Shown: piece by piece, positions 32,901 to 45,700 of the stretch | Layout: each line of letters opens with the position of its first letter | Numbering within the stretch: position 1 is the first letter of the stretch | Assembly (NCBI GenBank): GCA_002633005.1 | Contig: NMRA01000096.1 | Location: 433,003 to 497,002, forward strand | Length of the DNA stretch: 64,000 nucleotides | From: Phoronis australis | Lineage: Eukaryota > Phoronida > Phoronidae | Direction of reading: 5' to 3' | Notes under the pieces: generated by a model | Told to the model about the DNA's origin: nothing | The model's input: the letters and a program-made list of their open reading frames with translations, nothing else | Database searches by the model: none | Translations under genes and position numbers: made by a program

Positions 32901-35627
32901 TCACCTGCCGCGTAGACTATAGTGCAGATCATAACTAACTGCCACGGAGTTTCTATTGAACATTCTTGTATAAAATTACGAGAAGAAACCTAATCCAGTA
33001 TGTGTTCCTACACTAAAAAGAATGAGGATATCGACAAGGTCATTTTAGCTTTGGCCACCGGAAAAAGTATATAATAGCTTTGTTCTGATTCCAAACTCTG
33101 TTCACCTTCTATAAGTTTATTGCTTGCGGGTGACACTTGTATTCTTGATGAACGTTGTCTCTTTTCAGTCCCGACACATTCAGAATCTTTGGGGAAGTTG
33201 CCGATATCCGCCGGGAAAGGTTACTGCAGCAGCCCAGAGAAGGCGTATCAAACAAGTACCACAAAATGCCCGATATCTTTGCTACCTCTGTCACTCTACC
33301 GTCGGAAATAGCAACATATGGACTGAGAAACGCAGAAATAGATTTTCGAAAACACAGGCCGCATCCAACTGGGTGCAATTTTTTACGTGAGAATGCTAGA
33401 CTTATAAATGAACCAATATGTTCAGTGCAAACATTTACACCTGGTAATCGGCCTAGACACAACAATGTTGCTCGTGATCACTACTGGTGGCCAAATTATT
33501 CCGGAACACCCTCAGTGACGAAGCCAAAATTTACTCTCGACACCACGGTGCGACTGGATTTTCGATACGACAAAAAGTCAGCGCCTGCTAAATCGACGAG
33601 GCATAGTGCAAATACAGGCTTTAATAGAGCACTAGGAATAGGTAAGTATCTTTTTACTTTACCTGTAGGCCTAGTGTATGACAATGTTCACTCCATGTTG
33701 AAGAACTTAAGGGATATGAAAAACGTGGTGGGTAAAGTGATGTTTTAACCATTTCGCAGGATATGAATGCGACCGTACGTACGTAGTGTTGACTTCTGCG
33801 CTGGGACTAGTAGCTGAGAGTATAAATGTTTTGACCACTGTCTAGACAGGTACTGGGAGTGGAAACGAATCCGATGGCCTATAAACCCCAGCTCAGGACC
33901 AGGAAACACCAACGAAACCCGCGGTACAAACTCCCCACACGCGCCAAAAATAAATACACTAGGTGAACAAAATGCTACCCAATCTCCAGACCCGAAACAT
34001 GGGTGCGAGCAAGGATTCTCGTTCCCGGGTGTAGAGTTTGGTGACCCAGTACGGATTGCGTGTGTGGAGTTTATATTGCACGTTTCGTGTTCGATGGTCT
34101 TGGACTGGGATTTCGCGTATCGTAGCTGGAATTTAGAGGCACGGCCATGGAATTGTTTACGCTTTCATAGGTAGGTCGGAATATAACTTCAAATTGGAGT
34201 GTTTTGGGTGGTTTGTGACCTTGTTCTGAAACTTTTCCAACGACTTGCTAGATGTAGAAATGAAAACTATGTCAGACACTCATAACATGTATTTTGCTCT
34301 TAAGTGGTTAGTCATATTTTGTGATTAATTTGTATACAAACGAGGACCATTTTGGGTAACCTGTTATTGCAGTGCCTGTCAATACTCTGGCTGAAAGAGA
34401 TGGAAGTCAAAGATTCTTCAAGGAGCGCATGTCATATGAACACGCCTACGACAGCAGGACTCTAAATAATTATCCAATCAGAAGTAAAGTACGTATCCAA
34501 GGGCGGATTCCATATCTTAAATGTTTGTCGAGATCACTGAGTCAATTAGAGTACGTTTCGTTGAGCGACTGTTTCATGAATTTGACCAGATAACAAAAGA
34601 TCTGATTTAAGGGAAACACCAGTGTTTCGCGAATAAGCTCGGAATGCTAGCCTGCTATTACAACAACGTATACTAGTAAAGTGGTCGTCATTGCCGAGGC
34701 TAGAATGTTAAGTTATGGAAGTAAGAAACAAGTGAATATGCGATTTCTAGCTGCAGTTGTCTCTACTACACGAAACGTACCCCTAGCCGGTGTAATGAAA
34801 TATCTCGCTGGTGTTTGTCAATCTAACAAGCATATTCTAAAATTGGCCGCTAGTGAAAAATGATTACTGGCGGACGTTAACACCGCTCATTGATTTTCTC
34901 GGTTGCCCTCAGGCAAGATAGCCAAGATACCTATGGACACTTTCAGTGGTACAATGTTTGATCACTAAAAATTTCCGCACGCATCGGCAGTGGTATCATG
35001 ATCACGTGGTACAGATACGATATGGGAGCTGAGTTGCGTACTTTCAAAACGTAAGCAAATGGATCTGACACGTAAGCCCCTTTCCGTATCTGTTACTTTT
35101 ATCGAAGACTGGCATTTGAAGGCAAATTCCAAGACCAAGTACCCGCGTTGTAAAACACAAACATATCTGTAATTTTGTAAAATTGTGGGGCAATATATAT
35201 CCAAACGTCACTTGTTCGAACAGACTCATTTTTTGGTAAATTTTTGACATGACGGATTTTTGCGTTCCGTTAAATTAAAATTCGAACCGATATGCATAGG
35301 TATCGACTCTTACGTGATCTTATGTTTCATAATAGGCCTACAAAATATATCAAATGAGCCTATTTCATTCCGACACAAACTTCCACTGAACTTCGTGATC
35401 TCATGATTTCCGGTATGTTCATTCCTAGTCATTCTCCCTAATTTCAGAGGCATGGTTCTTACGTCTACGAAGGAATGACGAAAGCTGATGCTCAAAGATA
35501 TTTAAGTCATCCCGGTTACAAGGCAATGAAACCAGGCTGGGCGCCACCTTTGGAGTTTGAAAGTAAACCGAGTTCTGCGAAGGTAGCGTCGAATGTTGAC
35601 AACCGGAACACAGAAGGCAATAACTGA
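29912..35627 (+). CDS. Unrecognised 274-residue basic, aromatic-rich protein (four exons)
   Basis: Exons are 29912-29967, 33169-33641, 34373-34488 and 35448-35627. All junctions are GT-AG, phases 2, 1 and 0 carry one frame through, and the last exon ends in TGA. The first exon starts MAVMPPMITRKKEVRQKFE. The protein has no signal peptide or membrane segment and is rich in Arg, Pro, Tyr and Asn. Motif-like pieces include ARDHYWWPNYSGTP, STRHSANTGFNRALGI, YVYEGMTKADAQRYL and HPGYKAMKPGWAPP. This style (short Tyr/Trp/Pro-rich segments without globular domains) is typical of ciliary or sperm microtubule inner proteins; that is inference, and I could not match a named family. It converges on POMT2, whose stop is about 1.2 kb away. 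Confidence 0.75.
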
Positions 35628-35963
35628 AAAGTCCCTTTTTCAGTTTTGAAATTCTTTCAATTATCCGATATTGCTCAATTATATGTGGCGTTTTTGTGAA
35701 TTCACCACAATATTGTAAAGTGCTTATTGTTACATCATAATATATATTATATATATAATTATATTTTCATTGGCAGTTGTATTGTCTTGTTATATTCCAT
35801 GCCGATTACCTAGATTTTCGCAACACTTGTTTTGAAGGCAATAGTTAATTGCAGGCATCCCAAAGCACCAATTTTATCCCCGTTATTCAATGAAGAGTTC
35901 TCAAAATGCTGGACCCCTGAAAGCGACTGCTACAATTTTGAATACAAAAAAGTGAACGCAAAC

Positions 35964-35969
35964 TTTATT
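35964..35969 (-). terminator. Candidate polyadenylation signal of POMT2
   Basis: On the minus strand this reads AATAAA, about 820 bp past the POMT2 stop codon. It is a consensus signal only; there is no transcript evidence. Confidence 0.35.
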
Positions 35970-36786
35970 ACAAGCCTGTATTTGTAAACAATGGTAAAAT
36001 ATGCGAACTCAGTGAGGTCAGCACATGCTTACTAAAATACCACCACCATGGCAGCTTCAAAAAAAATCAACGTTAGGGTCGCTGCATGTCTGGTAAAACA
36101 CACGATAATAAAAAGTAATGCAAACTAAATAACGGTGTACCCGGCTGGCCTTACGACTGGACCATACACTGACATAGTCCATGTTAAAACAAATTTTAAT
36201 TTGGTTAGAAGCATTAATGCCATAAATTATGACATTTACGCTCTACCGGGTTGTTTACAGGTCCGTAACCGACACGATAATTGTTTCACTTGGAGATAAA
36301 GGGTTGAAAGTAAAAAAAATGACGCAACGATATACAAAGCTTGCAGAAATGAGTTAGGGTTCCGTTGATTCTGTGGACATGGTCTCTCCTATCCAATGAG
36401 ATAAACATTAACCGGATAACTGCTTATGAAACAAATAAACCAAGCCTCCTTCTATGCACCACTGGGAATTAAGAAATGCACAAAGTTAGTTGAAAGTACC
36501 CAGCTTGATTAGAATCTACTTTAACCTTAAACACTTATAAAAACAACAGTTACGACTTATTCTATAATATTTACCGACGGAAGTTCTACAGACACGTTAC
36601 ATCCTATCATGTACGGTCTTCACATGAAACATACATAACCTACCGGTAGTTTCAAATTCTAACACCAGGGTGCACTATACAGATGTATTTGAATATTTGC
36701 ACTTCTTTGGTCTTTCTATTACAAACAGGTGTACTTTCGAAAATGGAAAGCAAAACGAGAAGGTCTTCTTTCCGAAATTCGCACTC

Positions 36787-39700
36787 TTAAATTTCCCACG
36801 ATTTTAACCACTGTATGTCTGTCGTCTTGCTGTTGACATTGCCAGCTGTCGGTCCTTCTATTCCGTATGCCAATGGTAGAAACTTATAAAAGCTAAAAGA
36901 AAAAGGTATAGAATAATAATAACCAAGTAATTCGATATCGTAAACCTGGAAGTAACAGAGATCGGAAAGAATTCGACCCGTTTTAGTGAAAATTGTCGGA
37001 AGCTAGTTATGTTATGTTTCTAGACAGATAGAATACATTCAACAATTGTACGAACAAGAGAGCAGATCTAATTTCCTCTTTGAAAAGGTTAAATTTGAAA
37101 AAAAACTCCGTCAAGTCATTGATATTTTATTTAACGAAACTAGCCTGAACTACTGGTGAATTTTAATCACATTGTCTATTTTGGATACTAGTTAAATTAT
37201 TTATTCTAAAAGTGTAAAAATGCACCTGAAAGTACAAATCTCTAATCTAATTAAAACTGTAAAGCCTACTCAGCTTACAAACCATGTCTTAGTATCATTA
37301 AGAGTAACCTTTGAATGTGATTGAAGCACAGTATTCATAAAAAATATGTAGGCGTTTAAAATTGCCCCGCATCCCGGAGTGAACTCGTCCAATCCAAATT
37401 AGGCAGGAATAAAACATGTGATTGCACCATGACCTGTTGATGAAACTAAACGTACTAACAGTTACGTTGAAATACAACTGCGTGTCATATTTCACATATA
37501 AAGTTTTAATCCTGAACCTAATATATAAAACGAGAAGACTAACCAAAAATTACTCGCACAGGTGAAATAACATTCGGCCCCCAGCAAAATCTACAGGAGA
37601 AATACACTCTCTAGACTAAATTTCAGAAAATTGATAGCAACTCACACGACCTAAAAATTGCAGTGGACATGCTGACTATCGCATCATTCGAGATNGGCAA
37701 ACTTACACCAGTCCGGATTCCCTAGTGCCCTCTTGTAACCATGTCCCAGGGTTAGTTGTGATGTTCCCATACTTCCGTCTGCATTAAGCTCTCACCTTAT
37801 CAGCATTTGCCCAGGTAAAAATATTCTGTCACAACTGTTAACACAGATGTAGGCAAATACCAGAAGTAAATCGATTTTTTTTGTTTGACAATGCTTCCGA
37901 CTTTTGTACAACGAAACCTAAGGCAAATGTTGGGGACGTTATACTCCATAGACTAGGACCCAGTAAAGCATGTTTTCTAAGCAAACATTAAAGCAAATGA
38001 GTGCTGATTTAGGTTGTTAATCAAAACTACAGCTAAAACTGTGTTCAATTTCAATAGCTGATCGATTGGCGGGTTCACAGGTTTTTGAAGTGCTACTTAG
38101 AGTTAACCAGTTACTATTTTAATGCAGTCTGGAATTCATATATTGATTACAATTATTCTACTGTCATAAATCAAAAATTATTAGTCTTCATACTGCGTGT
38201 AAGAAGATTAAGGATTACTTATACAGTCTGGAATGTATTTAACCTTCAACATTTTGTGCCATCATATTGGTTTCTACGAGTGTGCAAGTAAATGTTTAAA
38301 CGGGATAACGATGAAAAAGCAAACCTAGCAATACAGCGCCGCCTGGCTGAGCAAACCTCCGTCAACAACATCGTTAGAAAGTACAGTACAACGAAAAATA
38401 CAGATATTGGTACCACGTCGTAAGAAGACTTCAAGAATTTTAACCTTACCTGTACAAAATTATAGAAAGTGCTGCGCCGACCGTACAGTGGTACATCGTG
38501 GAAACTGCATGACCTGGTGCTACAGTGCGGGTCATCAACTGAAATAAAAGATCCAGGAAGATACCTGCAATATAGAAAGGTTGTAGTTACTCTCATAAAT
38601 GAGAGTGGTTAGCATTGCTTATGCACAATGAAACCATTGCAAGTAAAACAAAGGGACGAATGTGTTCACAATGAAAATGATAATAATTTTGCTTTTCCAT
38701 GATAATTGCAAGATAAGACAATGAATCTCCATTTCTCGAAAATCTATTGAAAAATTCTTATTAAGAAAAGCACCGAGATCAATTCTGGTGATTAGATCTG
38801 GAGCTTACAGCAATTTAACTTAACTAGTATATACTACTGACTATGATTTTAAGGTGGTAATTTGAGGCTCATGATACAAATCGTCTTGCTTTCTCACCTG
38901 TTAACATTGAGTTGAAGACAAACGCGGGATAGTAATGATGAACATAGGTAAGTCGACCGATTATGAAGAAAGGAAGGTAGTGTAACGACCAGCACAGAAA
39001 GAGCCACCAACAACTAGTAAAAGTCTTCTCTATCATGGCTGGAAACACAAATCATGAGTAGAATGTTTTTTGTTGTGCATTTCAGCATCAAGTGAATGTG
39101 TATTATTACTTAAAGCCAGACTGCACGTGCACAACCTAAGCTAACAATTAGAGTGACTATTACGTTGGTACACGTGAGTATGAAGATACGTTTTTCAGAA
39201 TAAATAACGGGAGTCGAAACTATGTATTTTCCACTACTTTGAGACACCATGCACGGCACCTAAAATGACCTTACGTGGCAACCAATGGCTGATTATTGAG
39301 GCTTTTCTCGAATTATCCGAAGCCCAAAAGTGGCCTCTAATCTTTATTCTAAGGAAGAAACAAATTAATTGAGACCCGTTTCATCACGGTCTGTCTTAAT
39401 TTTTATGGAAGGCGTGTTCGTTGCAGCTTTAAAAGGTTTTTAAAAATCACCTGCTTCGTTTGGAAAATCCCGGTGCCCTCTCATTTGTCTAATTTTATGC
39501 ACGCCATAGAATAACGGAAATACGATTAACGTTGCTAAGTTGCTCCACCATATAACAGGGTTGCCCAGAAGATACACTCGAAAACCACCGTACAGAGAAA
39601 AGTGCTGGCCCTAAAACGATAAAACATGGATATTTAGACTGAAAAGCTATATGGATTAGGCTGACCAGTTTGATTAAGAAAATAAATGTATTAGTATTGA

Positions 39701-42700
39701 AAATGCAGAGTTTCTTTTTACGAAAAAATTGTGTCGATGCTTCATTAGGAAACAAAACGAAAGAGAATAACATTCCCGGAGAAATAGCTTTACGAATGGG
39801 ACAACCAATGAAAAAAACTTCAAAATATTGACTTTTTCAAATTCGATGAAAAGGTAGATGACAGACATTCCCCAGACTAACTTACCTTATAATTTAGCGG
39901 CCATTGCCACGGTGGGGATGTCTTGAACATTTCGTCCGCTGACATGACCAGGCCAGCGTTACCCTGAATGGGGAAGTAAATCCAAAGACTAAAGCTTTGC
40001 TGACCAATGGCTGCAGTGAATATAGCATTTGCGAATATTTTTTCCTACGTGTAACAGCTATCTGAACACACAAGCCATATCGCGCAAATATCCATGTTTT
40101 CAAAGTTTGCCACATTCTGCTTTTTATCGAAATTGGAAAGCCAATACAGAGATTGTCTTAAAACAGGGTCCTGTTTCATGAAAAGGGACTTAACGACAGA
40201 AATTTGATTTTAGGCTCCACAACCTATTTCTGAAAAATATTATTGAATCTCACCTGAGCAAAAGTGCAATATCCTAGATAATCTCTATGAACAATTTCTA
40301 GACTATGATGCTCTCGTGATTACTTTTCTAGACCTTTATTCATCAAACGTGACGAGGGAGCGTGAGATCTAAATTTTTCTTAAGTCTTAAGTTACTTTTA
40401 TGACTAACGGACCCCAGAAGTCACAAAATACAGTTATTGCCTTGCACTATTTTGGCGGAGACTTTTAATTACTTTTGGCCAGTTCGCATAATTGCAGAAT
40501 GTCTACGAGGGTATATTTCTCCCACCAAAACGTATCCTTGCTGATATGGCTGATGTAACACAAGGCCTCATTGGTGTTTCACGAGTAAGCAGCCGGTCAC
40601 AAGTGAAGCACGTAATATCAACAGATTTTACACACGAGTACCTTGCGTTGCAAAACGGGCCCCTGATGTCGGTCACCACTAAACTAACCTCAAGAAGCAG
40701 ATAATTGCCTTCGATGAAACTGGTAAGAAAACCCGGGTGCTGGGTCTTAATGATTGTCTTCGGCACTAAAACAATACGAGTGGTGTTCAGTATGAATACA
40801 ATAACGTTTTGCCATTAACGAAATGAGAAACTAAAGGAACCTTTAGTTATCTAACACAATAACTTAAAGCTGTATAAGTTTGCTTTTGGTTTGGAATATT
40901 AGAAGTTATTTCTGTTCTTAGAAACAGCTGTTGCGCGCACAAAACGACCCACTTCCAAAAGTCAACGAGCCTGGTCCGGAGTAGCAACAAAATGCCACTT
41001 TAATAACACTTGCCTGATGATGTCGTATGGACTTCGCAAGCTATTGTTTAACTTGCGAGATCCATGCGACGGACGTAAGCGCGTCGCATGGTTATCGCCT
41101 GTGGGACGCTACCATTATTTTCCTTTGTTGCGTCTTTGTTGGATATAACAATAAAGGTCGCACGGATATCGTACCTTGGGCACAAATCGGCCGGTTGCAA
41201 TAAATGCTTACCATTATCTTTAGAAAGAAAAACAAAGTGAACAATGGATACGCCTATCTACCGATATCTATGCGACAAGTTTGCGTCCTTATTTCCCATG
41301 ATCTCCGTTTAGATCTACAAAAGGAACACGTTAAGACTAGCTTAACAGTGGTAAGTGGTCCAAACCAAACAACCAAACAGAAGACGAGTTTTATAGTAGC
41401 GCTTATTGGAGCCTCGAACTAATAATACTCGTTGCTATAGTTTGAACTTACGTCTATCGTCAAACACTTCTTCAATGATCCAGTATGAATCTTTGTCTGT
41501 ATGATCGTCTGTGCACGTGACCTCCTTGTGCTCCTTCAACCTTCAAAACCACTACTAAATTTTAGAATTAATTATTTTGTCAGTCGAGGCCTGTCAATTT
41601 TGAGAATCCAAGCAGTCCATGTCAAAACAAACCCTCAAAATTCGAGCACGTCTCTACATGTATAGGAAATTTGTATCACTAAAGGTCTAGCGACTTTACT
41701 GGATACACAAAATGTTTCCACAAATTAGCCTTTATTTGAGGAGAAAATCAGACTAAGTTAAATAGATAGATTCGGCCATAATTAAATCATTCACGAGAGT
41801 TTGTAGCAGAATCTGCAAGTAAATGTCGCAGGCCGATTTCAACAGATATTAATAAGGTTCCACTACGTGTAATCACCTTGATATTCTGAAAACTTGAACT
41901 TGTTTTTTTTTGTTGTGGAAATGGTCTCGAAGATGGATCTATGCATTCAAATACTAGTGATTTTGGCCAACCCAATAAGCCAGTCCTCCATGCAGCAAAC
42001 TAACAATGTTGCATCCTACAAATCAAAGTAAGCCTACATGCATCGCTATTCTCTGTTTCGGCTACTTCAGCAACAGTCCGCAGACTTCATCAATTTGTAA
42101 TGTGGTTGTCAGACAGTTAGATATTATACACGAATTTAGTTGTACTGTCTACTCGTGCCGCTTCTTACATGTACCCCGTCTGGTCCCAGTCCGAAAAATC
42201 GAAAAATGCTCTTAGTGCATTATAACCCGGCCATCACAAAATCTCATTTCCCAACAATCGCCCTTCGATATTTCTATTTGCCCGCATTATTTTAAGAGTC
42301 AGTAATATTCCATGGTCACCTGATTTTTTTAATTTCTTAGAGAAAATTACAGAAGCCAGCCAACAAAAAGGGGTCAAACAATTCTATGAATCTATCGGAA
42401 AAGTTTGGTTGGTATATCTTCCCATGTTGGACTTCAAACCACGAAACTCACTCAAAAAAACTTACCATCCGGGTATGAGACCGTTTGGTGACTTCAGAAC
42501 ACAGTTGTACTTTTTGTTAACGATCTGAAACACTGTTGTGGTAGTGTCGATGGTGGATCCTGCTGATTTGTTTAGTGCTCGAAAAACAAAGTGTGTTGAT
42601 TGTTCATTGCCACTAGCCTACATCAAATAAAGAAGAGATAAGGAATCAAAAGATTCTAAATTTTCTTTTCGCACGTATACAAACAATCAAAATTAATTGT

Positions 42701-45700
42701 GCCATCTCGTGACATGATGTACAAACAAAGCCAAGAAGTTTTTGACAAAATGCAGAAAAAGGGATCCTTGCTAAGCTTAGGTTACACCCAGTTTACATTT
42801 AGCTTACATTGGATATGAATCCAAGTTTTTTCCGCTTATTTGCTTCCCGTTTGTTTCCGTTTCGTTTACACTGCGACTTGCACCATGGAGAAGTTGATCT
42901 AGAACAAACTGCATTGCCTCTTGAAGTGGAGTGTGATGGTGTCAAATTGCACCCTCACACAAGACACCAGGTTTATCTAGTACAATGTCCACGACGAGTG
43001 CTTCAACCAAATGAACACAATAAAGATATGCTTTTTGCACCTACCGGATCTGTACATGAGACGAACTTATCATTTCGTGTTAACAGCCCCCCCTCGTTAC
43101 GGACAATCATTCTCTGGTTTATCCTGTAACGGTAATGAGTAGAGTACTTTCAATCTTTCTCAGAAAGAGTGTAAATCTTTGTTACGTCAAGTCATCAGTA
43201 CATAACTGTCGACTCCATGTCTACAACAGTACTGAACAACAATGATTTCCGGTTCGCTACTACTCCAAGTTAGGGTAACATGACATTATTTTTGTTCGAC
43301 ATATTTCCTGACGAATGCAAGTTGTTCATATAGTTCTATAGCAATGTGCTTGTTATCATTGCATTACCTCGGTCATGTAGGATTGAAAAATGACGTTATC
43401 ATTCCTATTGCTATACTCGTGTCTGTGTGATGTACAGTTTAACAACAAAATTATTGAAGAATTTTCATAGCTGTTCGAAAATGGGTCAGATTTTTGGAAC
43501 TAATTCCCAGTCCCGGTGTTACGCCGTTTGAAATAAACGTTATACTGATATAAAAGCAACGCCCTCGTAATTACTGTTATCAAACGCCGTAAATAAATAC
43601 TTTATGAAGTAAATTCAAGATATGGGCTAATTGAATATTCCGAAACTGTAAACTACTTACATGTGATCCAGCACAAGTGAGTCGTTTGATTTCACCAATA
43701 TAGGTTCATCAATGCCAAGCAACTCGACTTGTCTGAGAGTCCAGTGGTTGTTTATTCCTCGAGCTTGAAACGTTGTCAACTGTAAAAAGTATGAAAAAGA
43801 GTTAAACACTTCCAATGTTCCAATGTATAAAGTAAGTTGGTATATTGCGTTTTTAATGGATATTTTCCAAATTTTGAAGGAAATGCATCACTTTAACAAA
43901 TATAATGAGTTAATGGACGGCTAACTCTATTGCATTGGTGAATTGATAAATGAAGGGCCAGTATTTTACGAGATCACATTAGACATCCATTTTAATGAAA
44001 AAAGTGGTAATCTTACTAAAAGATCCCTAGGCATTTGTTTCCTCAGAGCTCCAAGCGAATAATGAAGATATCGCCCGCCAAGTCGATGGTTTCTAATGGT
44101 GACAGTCGATCCGTAAGTGACATCTAGCGTTGAAAACGGGACAAACCAATAAATGACGGCAAAGAATGGCGACTATTAGTAACATGTTTCGTTATTGGTT
44201 GCAGTGCTTGTCTTCGATTCTCAAAGCCAATTAGCCAAGATTTATTGGGACATTTACATTCATGCATAAACTTTCGATCGTCATCATATGTAACTGAATC
44301 CTAAAGAGTCATCACTGAAAACACAAAAACCTTAATAACGACAAACATATTAACTTTAAGCATAACTTTGAAAACTCGAAATTAAAAGTCAACTTTACTT
44401 ACGAGCTGGACGGGGAATACCCAGGGGGTTCCCTTCTAAATGAGCCTGAAATGCTGGAGTATAAAACCCGTCTGTGTCTCCGCCACTGAAATGATTCATG
44501 AACAACCCCGACTAAAGTACTGTTGTACAACGGAAATAGTCTCCTTATTCTGCAAAGTAGTTTTCTTTTGTGAAAAGAAAAAAGTTATAAAAGTCCCGGA
44601 ATACAAATAATTCGTACGGTTTTACTTAAAATGTAGATTGAAAACAAAGTTATTATTTTTAATTATGGTAATACCGTGGTTCCCACGTGACACGTCTTTC
44701 TTTTGCGTTATCATGAAAACGTATCCTGAGTCTGCATGGAGGAATTTACCTTTTATTAAGTAGAGTAAAGTGGACATAGAATACTGCCACATAGATAATG
44801 AGAGGAATACAGAGAAGGGCGACAAATCTGGCGAGGAAATGTTTGGCTGTGTTACCCTGAAATAGAGAATATTACTTAGGTAATTCTCAATTGGATTAAT
44901 TAATTAATTTATCAATTAATTAATAGTAAGGCTTTCGAAAATGACATCCGTTAGTACAGAATATGCTACCAACTTAGTAAAATAACAGTGACTAATAAAC
45001 GTTATATTAACACACCTCATGACCGACGAAATAAATAGGAACCCGAAATAAATTGAAATCGCTTTTCTTATAATGCGTCATCTGGAATGATGCTAAAATA
45101 GATGTCTTGTTGTTTTGACATAAATAATTTGTCAAAAAAGTATTTCGTTTCGTTGGGATCAAAAGCAGATTAGGGTTTTAGACGTTGCATGTCGCTGATG
45201 GCCCTTTCTTTCCCGCACCCCATCAAGTGATATCAGCAGAATTTTTGTAATACTTTAGGAGAAAGGCGTACCAGTTTTCAAAAAGCACAGGAAATTTTCA
45301 AACCAAATTTTTCCGAACTGCGTCGATTGAATTTTATGACACCGTCGCCGACGGCGGCATCGTCTTTCACTTACCAGGGAGACAATCCTGTCTGTAATTA
45401 AGGTCCATAGATCTGCGACTGTTCTTATGCCGACATAAGCCATAACAAACAGACCAATGAACTTCACACTGAAATCATTTCAAAATACGATACTAATATC
45501 CGGACTTGGATTGTAAGTGATTTTTACCAGAGGCATCATTTGAAATGACATTAATGTTACGTGCATCCCCAATAAATTTGTTTCTTCTTCTCGAAATAAC
45601 TAAGTAATTAGCGACTGCCAATTTATAAAAGTGTATATTTTCTGAAACTAGGAATCGAGACAAATCTAATTATGCTTTTTTGATTTGTTTTGTTTTCTTG

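Noticed and set aside
38246-38596. 116-codon minus-strand reading frame
   Set aside because: It is in a different frame from POMT2 exon 19 (38450-38564), whose own frame fits the family and the splice phases.
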